The position numbers and the translations under genes were made by a program. A stretch of DNA of 11,836 nucleotides, taken from NCBI GenBank assembly GCA_009993495.1, contig JAACTI010000111.1, positions 1-11,836 on the forward strand, in the 5' to 3' direction. Below, one piece after another: positions 7,788 to 11,836 of this stretch (its first letter is position 1; each line of letters begins with the position of its first letter). Under the pieces are notes generated by a model. It did not search any database. It worked only from the letters and a program-made list of their open reading frames with translations, and had not been told where the DNA came from. Origin of the DNA: Deltaproteobacteria bacterium. Lineage in GTDB: Bacteria > Desulfobacterota > Desulfuromonadia > Desulfuromonadales > Geopsychrobacteraceae.

Positions 7788-7791
7788 CTCC
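7788..7791 (-). promoter_or_regulatory. Ribosome binding site that decides the flhA start
   Basis: GGAG on the minus strand is followed by ACAGTG and then ATG. The six-base spacing favours ATG at 7781 over the immediately preceding in-frame GTG at 7784, which would leave only three bases. Confidence 0.6.
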
Positions 7792-7810
7792 GGTTTTTTT
7801 ACGTCTTGGC

Positions 7811-7846
7811 CAATATTCCGTCGCGGAACGTCAATATTCCGGCGCG
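7811..7846. repeat. Tandem pair of a 15-bp intergenic motif between flhB and flhA
   Basis: On the plus strand CAATATTCCGTCGCG (7811-7825) and CAATATTCCGGCGCG (7832-7846) differ at one base and lie 21 bp apart, about two helical turns. The first copy also contains a short inverted repeat TTCCG-TCG-CGGAA (7816-7828). The rest of the gap (7785-7893) is otherwise featureless apart from the flhA Shine-Dalgarno: I find no convincing promoter or minus-strand terminator. A related copy lies in the fliR-flhB gap at 8981-8995. Spacing suggests paired protein-binding sites, but function is unknown. Confidence 0.6.
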
Positions 7847-7893
7847 CGGCCCCGGCTGGAATTTTGTTCTATTTCTTCTTTGATTTCGGTTGG

Positions 7894-8952
7894 TTAATTA
7901 CGTTTCAAACTATAAACATAGGCCAGGATTTCGGCTACGGCCTTGAACATTTCTTCGGGAATAGCGCTCCCAACATCCATCTTGTACAAGGCCCGTGCCA
8001 CCGGAACGTTTTCTACCAGCGGAATGGCATATTCTTTGGCAATGTCACGAATACGCATGGCTAGATGGTCGGCTCCCTTGGCAATAATCTGCGGGGCGTC
8101 CATGCTGTCGCGCTGGTAGGATATGGCAATGGAAAGGTGGGTCGGGTTGGTGATAATGACATCGGCTTTGGGCACTTCGGCCATCATGCGTTTACGCGCC
8201 ATCTGCTGCTGAACCGAACGCACGCGCGCCTTCAGCTGGGGATCACCCTCGGTTTCTTTATATTCTTCTTTGACTTCTTGCTTGGTCATTTTCATCTTCT
8301 GCTCCATTTCCCAGCGCGTGAAGAGAAAATCGATCAAGCCCAGCACAATAAAGATGGCACAGGCCTTAGCCAGAATCAGATAGGCGACATCGCCCAGGAA
8401 AATAATCGTTTGCGACAGATCGACACTCAGCAGTTGCAGGGCGGTGCCAAATTCATTGGCCAGGGTCAGACCGGCAACGGCACCGACCAGAGAAACCTTG
8501 GCGAGGGACTTGACCACCTCAAGAGCCGAACGCTTGGAAAAAAACCGCCCCATGCCCTTAATTGGATTGAATTTGCTCAGATCGGGCATGAAGGGTTTGG
8601 TCGTAAAGAGCGGCCCAACCTGCAGAAACGACGCGAAGAAACCCACCACCAGGGTCATTAAAAAAACCGGCCAGAGTAATCTACCGAGCTCGGCAATGGT
8701 TTGGTTGGTGAGTACCAGGGTGCGTAAAACCGAGAGTTGAGGCTGATGGAGATGACGTAAAGAGTTTGCAAACAACTGTTCAAGGCTGCGCCAGAAGGAT
8801 TGGGCGTAAAAGACCCACAGCAGCAGCGACATGGTCATCAGGGCCGCCGTGACCACTTCCTTACTTTGGGCGACCTGGCCACGTTTGCGAAAATCGTCGC
8901 GGCGTTTGCCGGTTGCCTGTTCTGAGCGTTCCTGGTCAGAGTCTTCAGCCAT
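7894..8952 (-). CDS. flhB: FlhB, flagellar export switch protein
   Basis: FlhB is an inner-membrane export component whose cytoplasmic domain switches substrate class from rod/hook to filament proteins after cleaving itself. The 352-residue protein starts with a charged segment (SDQERSEQATGKRRDDFRKRGQVAQS, residues 5-30), followed by about four membrane segments between 32 and 212. The cytoplasmic domain begins with the linker FTRWEMEQKMKMTKQEVKEE (211-230). The autocleavage motif NPTH is intact at 269-272, inside ADVIITNPTHLSIAISY. The family motif VPVARALY follows near 315. The ATG at 8952 has CGGAG (8962-8958) five bases upstream. The normal length and intact NPTH indicate a working switch. 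It lies 60 bp behind fliR and precedes flhA, the usual order. Confidence 0.97.
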   Translation of the reverse strand: MAEDSDQERSEQATGKRRDDFRKRGQVAQSKEVVTAALMTMSLLLWVFYAQSFWRSLEQLFANSLRHLHQPQLSVLRTLVLTNQTIAELGRLLWPVFLMTLVVGFFASFLQVGPLFTTKPFMPDLSKFNPIKGMGRFFSKRSALEVVKSLAKVSLVGAVAGLTLANEFGTALQLLSVDLSQTIIFLGDVAYLILAKACAIFIVLGLIDFLFTRWEMEQKMKMTKQEVKEEYKETEGDPQLKARVRSVQQQMARKRMMAEVPKADVIITNPTHLSIAISYQRDSMDAPQIIAKGADHLAMRIRDIAKEYAIPLVENVPVARALYKMDVGSAIPEEMFKAVAEILAYVYSLKRN

Positions 8953-8964
8953 GAGAGCTCCGTT

Positions 8965-8985
8965 TCACGCGGCCGGGCGGCGTGA
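8965..8985 (-). repeat. Inverted repeat in the fliR-flhB gap
   Basis: The minus strand has TCACGC (8985-8980) and GCGTGA (8970-8965), perfect reverse complements around nine GC-rich bases. It lies directly upstream of the flhB Shine-Dalgarno and is not followed by a T run, so a terminator is unlikely. It might affect mRNA stability or access to the flhB start. Confidence 0.4.
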
Positions 8986-8995
8986 CAGAATATTG
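8981..8995 (-). repeat. Third copy of the 15-bp motif, fliR-flhB gap
   Basis: The minus strand reads CAATATTCTGTCACG, matching 13 of 15 bases of the copy at 7811-7825. The match extends upstream by GC, giving GCCAATATTC in both. It lies in the 60-bp gap (8953-9012) before flhB and is oriented along the genes, opposite to the two copies before flhA. Confidence 0.5.
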
Positions 8996-9012
8996 GCAGT
9001 GAGTGGGAAAAA

Positions 9013-9789
9013 TTAAAGCAAACTGAAGAGTTGCAAAAAGCGCTCCCCCAGCAGGGAGAATTCCTGTTGCAGCAATCCGGCGACCACCGACAGGGTTAAA
9101 CCCATCACCAGAAAGGAGATGCCGATATTCAAGGGGAAGGCGAGCATAAAGACATTCATTTGCGGAAAGACCCGTGCCATGATGCCCAGAGTCAAATTGG
9201 AAAGGATGAGCAGGGCGAGAATGGGAGCCGCCAGTTTGATCGCTAGAATGAAGCAGTGGTTGGCAAAATTCATCAACTCGGGAACCACGTCGCCGCTGAA
9301 GGAAAAACTACCCGGCTGAAGTACGGAAAATGAGGCGACGATTGCTTCAAAGAAAAGGTGATGAACATCCAGGGCGAGAAAAAGCAAAATGGCAATCACG
9401 CTTTGAAATTGAGAAATCAACGCCACCTGGCGCTGGTTCGCGGGATCAAATACGTTAGCGGCGGCGAAGCCCATCTGATAACCGATAATGGAACCGCCGA
9501 ACTCGGCAGCCATGAAAATCAGCTGGGCCAGAAAGCCGACCATCAGCCCCAGGGCGGCTTCGCCGAAAATCAGCAGTAACAGGCTCAGGGGGGCTAATTC
9601 GTTGCCGGGAAGAAATTTTTGCACGCCCGGGAAGACAATCATACTGGTTAAGAACACCAGCCCAACCTTGATCTGCATGGGAACCTGACCGCCGCTGAAG
9701 ACCGGCATGGAGCCAAACATGGAACCAATCCGCACCAGGCAAAGGAGAAAACCCTGCAATGTGACCAGGGAAAAGGCCGGAATCTCCAT
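9013..9789 (-). CDS. fliR: FliR, flagellar export core protein
   Basis: FliR forms the inner-membrane core of the type III export channel with FliP and FliQ. I place the start at ATG 9789, one base after the fliQ stop (TGA, then G, then ATG), giving 258 residues, normal for FliR. The open frame continues ten codons further to TTG 9819, but those codons overlap the fliQ end and read MTCCRPWGAE, which does not look like FliR. The chosen start gives MEIPAFSLVTLQGFLLCLVR, a typical N-terminus. About six hydrophobic segments run to the end. Conserved-looking motifs are GEAALGLMVGFLAQLIFMAAEFGG in the middle and MARVFPQMNVFMLAFPLNIG near residue 205. The tight join to fliQ suggests reinitiation coupling. 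It is not fused to flhB. Confidence 0.95.
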   Translation of the reverse strand: MEIPAFSLVTLQGFLLCLVRIGSMFGSMPVFSGGQVPMQIKVGLVFLTSMIVFPGVQKFLPGNELAPLSLLLLIFGEAALGLMVGFLAQLIFMAAEFGGSIIGYQMGFAAANVFDPANQRQVALISQFQSVIAILLFLALDVHHLFFEAIVASFSVLQPGSFSFSGDVVPELMNFANHCFILAIKLAAPILALLILSNLTLGIMARVFPQMNVFMLAFPLNIGISFLVMGLTLSVVAGLLQQEFSLLGERFLQLFSLL

Positions 9790-9790
9790 C

Positions 9791-10060
9791 TCAGCGCCCC
9801 AGGGTCGGCAACAGGTCAAAAATCATCAGGGTCAGAGTCATCATCTTCTGCAGAATCCAGGGAGCGAAAATCAACAGCACCACGAAAACACCGACAATTT
9901 TCGGAATAAAGGTCATGGTCTGTTCATTAATTTGAGTGGCGGCCTGAAAAATACTGATGATCAGCCCAACCAGCAGGGCGGTCAGCAACATGGGGGCTGA
10001 AATCAGCAGTGCCGTTTCCAGAGCGCGGCGTCCGATATCAATCACAAATTCGGGGGTCAT
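9791..10060 (-). CDS. fliQ: FliQ, flagellar export core protein
   Basis: FliQ is a small two-helix inner-membrane subunit that packs, probably in four copies, around the FliP/FliR core. The 89-residue product has the family length. It opens MTPEFVIDIGRRALETALL, with hydrophobic hairpin segments at about 16-38 and 50-72. The conserved AATQINEQTMTFIPKI at 40-55 forms the loop and is typical of FliQ. The ATG at 10060 has TGGAGTG as ribosome binding site, with GGAG five bases from the start. A 48-bp gap separates it from fliP; I see no promoter or terminator in it. Confidence 0.96.
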   Translation of the reverse strand: MTPEFVIDIGRRALETALLISAPMLLTALLVGLIISIFQAATQINEQTMTFIPKIVGVFVVLLIFAPWILQKMMTLTLMIFDLLPTLGR

Positions 10061-10108
10061 CTACACTCCATTCCATGTCGTTTTTTTGACGAGGTTCCCC
10101 GGCAGAAA

Positions 10109-10849
10109 CTAAGTGAAGCTCTGAACCAGCGAACCAATCACCAGACTCCAGCCGTCTACCAGCACAAACAACAGAATTTTAAAGGGCAGGGAAATGACAA
10201 TCGGCGGCAGCATCATCATCCCCATGGCCATGAGAATTGAAGCGACCACCATGTCGATGACCAGAAAGGGCACAAAAATCAGAAAGCCCATTTGAAAAGC
10301 GCGTTTCAGCTCTGAAAGCATGAAGGCCGGAATCAGGGTGAGCAGGGAAACATCTTCTTTGGTTTCGGGCTGGCTGCTCTGGGAAATCGACAGCATCAGG
10401 GTCAAATCTTTTTCCGCCACCTGGGAAAACATGAAATTGCGGATAGGTAGCAGAGCCTTTTCGAGGGCCTGAGTTTGATCGATCTGCTGTTCGAGATAGG
10501 GTTGCAGGGCGGTTTCGTTAATTTGGGTAAAAACCGGAGCCATGACAAAAAAAGTTAAAAAAAGTGCCAATCCAATGACAATCTGATTCGAAGGAGCCTG
10601 CTGGGTGCCCATGGCCTGCCGCACAAAAGACAGCACAATCACAATGCGGGTGAAGCCGGTCGTCATGAGCAGAATCGCCGGAGCAATGGAAAGCACCGTC
10701 AGCAGAATGATCACCTGCAGGGCGGTGGAAACCTGGGCCGGTTCGGTGGCCTGCTGAACCCCCAGGGTAATGGTCGGCAACCCGGCGGCGACGACAAATT
10801 GGGGCCCTGCCGTCAGCAAAAAAACCAGTACAGAAATGAGAATTTTCAT
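10109..10849 (-). CDS. fliP: FliP, flagellar export core protein
   Basis: FliP forms most of the export channel pore with FliR. The 246-residue protein begins with a signal peptide (MKILISVLVFLLTAG, likely cut near Ala22), which is usual for FliP. Membrane segments lie at about 46-65, 91-107, 187-210 and 217-241. The family signature PAFMLSELKRAFQMGF is at 174-189, followed by IFVPFLVIDMVVASILMAMG. A methionine cluster MMM at 211-213 corresponds to the gasket that seals the closed pore in characterised FliP. The ATG at 10849 overlaps the fliO stop as ATGA and has GGAGA about seven bases upstream. Identification is firm. Confidence 0.97.
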   Translation of the reverse strand: MKILISVLVFLLTAGPQFVVAAGLPTITLGVQQATEPAQVSTALQVIILLTVLSIAPAILLMTTGFTRIVIVLSFVRQAMGTQQAPSNQIVIGLALFLTFFVMAPVFTQINETALQPYLEQQIDQTQALEKALLPIRNFMFSQVAEKDLTLMLSISQSSQPETKEDVSLLTLIPAFMLSELKRAFQMGFLIFVPFLVIDMVVASILMAMGMMMLPPIVISLPFKILLFVLVDGWSLVIGSLVQSFT

Positions 10850-11253
10850 GCGCCGGTCTCCAGATCGGTTGCCGATTCTTTGGGTTCAAGCTGTTCGAGA
10901 GTGGTCTGAAACTGAGAATCGCGCGCCGGCAAACGGGTCAGGCAGTCAATCCGTTCGCCACTGACGCCGAGCAGGAGTTCCTGCCCGCGCACCTGCACCA
11001 GACACAGCATTTTCTTGCCGCCTAAGGAACGGGTTTCGAGGATCTGGATCTGACCGCTGCGTTTGCCGGGCAGCAAACTTAAACCCTTACGGCTGGCGGC
11101 AAAACACAGGAGCAACAGGCCGATGACCAAGGCCAGGGCCCCGAGCATTTTAAAGGCCGGAATCAACAAACTCTCTTCGTTGGTTGCGGGGCCTGCGGCC
11201 AGAACCAGCATAGGGGCCAGCACCCAAAAAACGCTCAGAAGGGCTGTTTTCAT
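10846..11253 (-). CDS. fliO: FliO, flagellar export assembly protein
   Basis: FliO is a membrane protein that helps FliP assemble and stay stable. The 135-residue product has a hydrophobic N-terminus ending LVLAAG at 16-21, likely a signal peptide, and a membrane segment at about 31-53 (ending LLLLCFAASRKG). A short cytoplasmic domain follows: GQIQILETRSLGGKKMLCLVQ at 67-87 and QELLLGVSGERIDCLTRL at 91-108. The pattern of RSLGGKK, a V-rich strand and LLLGVSG is the usual FliO core. Sequence conservation in this family is weak, so the position between fliN and fliP adds support. The start overlaps the fliN stop by four bases (ATGA at 11253-11250); it has only a weak Shine-Dalgarno, consistent with coupling. 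Confidence 0.9.
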   Translation of the reverse strand: MKTALLSVFWVLAPMLVLAAGPATNEESLLIPAFKMLGALALVIGLLLLCFAASRKGLSLLPGKRSGQIQILETRSLGGKKMLCLVQVRGQELLLGVSGERIDCLTRLPARDSQFQTTLEQLEPKESATDLETGA

Positions 11254-11576
11254 GACCCCAGATTCTCGATGCGTTCCGACGGGCTGACCACATCCGTCAG
11301 GCGCAGACCGAATTTTTCATTCACGACCACCGCTTCGCCGCGCGCAATCAGGCGCGAATTGACATACAAATCAAGGGGTTCTCCGGCAAGCTTTTCCAGC
11401 TCGATCAGGGTGCCTTCCTGCATTTGCAGCAGATCACGCACCAGAATGCGGGCACGACCCACTTCAACCGAAACCTGCAAGGGGATATCAAGCAGAAGGT
11501 TGATGCCTTTTTCGTTGCGCGATGCGTTATCGGTGGAACTCAGGGCCTTTTGATCAACCTTACTTTTTTCCGTCAT
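11250..11576 (-). CDS. fliN: FliN, flagellar motor switch C-ring protein
   Basis: FliN forms the lower C-ring with FliM and helps gather export substrates. The 108-residue protein has a polar, poorly conserved N-terminus (1-24) and one SpoA domain at about 26-97: INLLLDIPLQVSVEVGRARI (25-44), then LIELEKLAGEPLDLYVNSRL (57-76), IARGEAVVVNEKFGLRLTDV (77-96). It lacks the CheC-like phosphatase part found in FliY, so it is a plain FliN. The ATG at 11576 follows the fliM stop by two bases and has a strong GGAGG six bases upstream. The N-terminal codons also hold a sigma-28-like sequence, listed separately. Confidence 0.96.
   Translation of the reverse strand: MTEKSKVDQKALSSTDNASRNEKGINLLLDIPLQVSVEVGRARILVRDLLQMQEGTLIELEKLAGEPLDLYVNSRLIARGEAVVVNEKFGLRLTDVVSPSERIENLGS
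11527..11553 (-). promoter_or_regulatory. Weak candidate sigma-28 site inside fliN
   Basis: On the minus strand TCAA (11553-11550), exactly 15 bases, then ACCGATAA (11534-11527) compares with the FliA consensus TAAA-N15-GCCGATAA. The -10 box matches at 7 of 8 bases and the spacing is optimal, but the -35 box has one mismatch in its core. It lies in the variable N-terminal codons of fliN and would feed fliO and the export genes. Chance is a real alternative. Confidence 0.25.
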
Positions 11577-11578
11577 TA

Positions 11579-11836
11579 TTAACCTCCATCGGGGAGTGCC
11601 CCGGTTATCAAAATCGCTTTTTGTCGCCCCTGAACACCGGCAATCCCCTGAAATTTGGCACGTCCTTCAACCAGCAATTTCAACGGGCTGTCCGGGTCAC
11701 AGTTTAAATCAATGACATCTCCCACTTCAAAATTGAGGATATCGCGTACCCGCAAGGAAATTTGTGCCAACTGAGCTTCGACTTCAACATCCATCATTTG
11801 CAGTTCGTCGAGGATCGCTTTTTGCCACTGGTTGGT
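11579..11836 (-). CDS. fliM: FliM, flagellar motor switch protein (partial, C-terminal part only)
   Basis: FliM is the C-ring protein that binds CheY-P and links it to rotation switching. Only the last 85 residues are in the window; the frame is open to position 11836, so the N-terminal CheY-binding motif and middle domain are outside. What is visible is the C-terminal SpoA domain: MMDVEVEAQLAQISLRVRDI, then LNFEVGDVIDL, and KLLVEGRAKFQGIAGVQGRQ ending in KAILITGALPDGG. The G-x2-G-x3-GRQKA-type ending is typical of FliM and differs from FliN. The residues just before (TNQWQKAILDELQ) are the usual lead-in helix. An internal Met pair is not a real start. The stop lies two bases before fliN. Confidence 0.93.
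   Translation of the reverse strand, partial: TNQWQKAILDELQMMDVEVEAQLAQISLRVRDILNFEVGDVIDLNCDPDSPLKLLVEGRAKFQGIAGVQGRQKAILITGALPDGG
11583..11587 (-). promoter_or_regulatory. Strong Shine-Dalgarno of fliN
   Basis: GGAGG on the minus strand lies six bases before the fliN ATG and inside the last codons of fliM. It fixes the fliN start and suggests FliN is made at a high rate, in line with its excess over FliM in the C-ring. Confidence 0.7.

Noticed and set aside
7794..7800. Run of seven T on the plus strand before flhA
   Set aside because: It would serve only plus-strand transcription, has no convincing stem directly before it, and no plus-strand gene exists there. On the coding strand it is an A run.
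7985..8001. Sigma-54-like sequence TGGCACG-N4-TTGTA on the minus strand, upstream of flhA
   Set aside because: The essential GC of the -12 box is missing (TTGT instead of TTGC), and the bases encode the conserved FlhB motif VPVARALY, which explains the match.
8065..8661. Plus-strand open frame of 198 codons opposite flhB
   Set aside because: Phe/Gly/His-rich composition is what reverse reading of a membrane-protein gene gives; flhB is certain.
9160..9176. Second sigma-54-like sequence TGGCACGGGTCTTTCC inside fliR
   Set aside because: The -12 box does not match, and the bases encode a conserved FliR stretch (MARVFPQ).
10061..10108. fliP-fliQ gap examined for a promoter or terminator
   Set aside because: Only the fliQ Shine-Dalgarno is visible; no hairpin plus T run and no -35/-10 pair.
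1..11836. New system, mobile element, CRISPR array, tRNA or other RNA gene
   Set aside because: All coding space belongs to a standard flagellar cluster apart from one small unknown gene. No direct-repeat array, transposase, integrase or tRNA-like sequence was seen.

Overview
The window is one uninterrupted block of flagellar genes, all read from the minus strand, so transcription runs from the right end (11836) to the left end (1). In transcription order: fliM (3' end only), fliN, fliO, fliP, fliQ, fliR, flhB, flhA, flhF, flhG, fliA, a small membrane protein gene of unknown role, flgF, flgG and flgA (cut off at the left edge). I see no RNA gene, CRISPR array, insertion sequence or phage gene, and no gap longer than about 110 bp.

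The mix of FlhF/FlhG (polar placement of flagella), a WhiG/FliA-type sigma factor directly behind flhG, a plain FliN and this gene order suggests a Gram-negative bacterium, probably a deltaproteobacterium of the Desulfuromonadales/Geobacter type (inference from layout and protein character, no database search). FlgA, a P-ring chaperone, implies an outer membrane.

Region by region: 11836-11250 encodes C-ring (switch) proteins; 11253-5700 encodes the flagellar type III export machine, the FliO/FliP/FliQ/FliR/FlhB core plus the FlhA export gate; 5710-3513 encodes the FlhF GTPase and FlhG ATPase that set flagellar position and number; 3516-2396 encodes the flagellar sigma factor and a small one-helix membrane protein; 2326-1 encodes proximal rod (FlgF), distal rod (FlgG) and the P-ring assembly chaperone (FlgA). 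Many genes overlap by the four bases ATGA (fliN/fliO, fliO/fliP, flhF/flhG, flhG/fliA, fliA/unknown gene), which points to translational coupling and an operon-like unit.

The system is well known. What merits a second look is mostly non-coding: a good match to a sigma-28 promoter overlapped by an inverted repeat just before flgF, a 15-bp motif found three times in the two gaps flanking flhB, a second weaker sigma-28-like site inside fliN, and the unknown small gene behind fliA. Two starts are refined from the longest open frame: fliR at 9789 and flhA at 7781.
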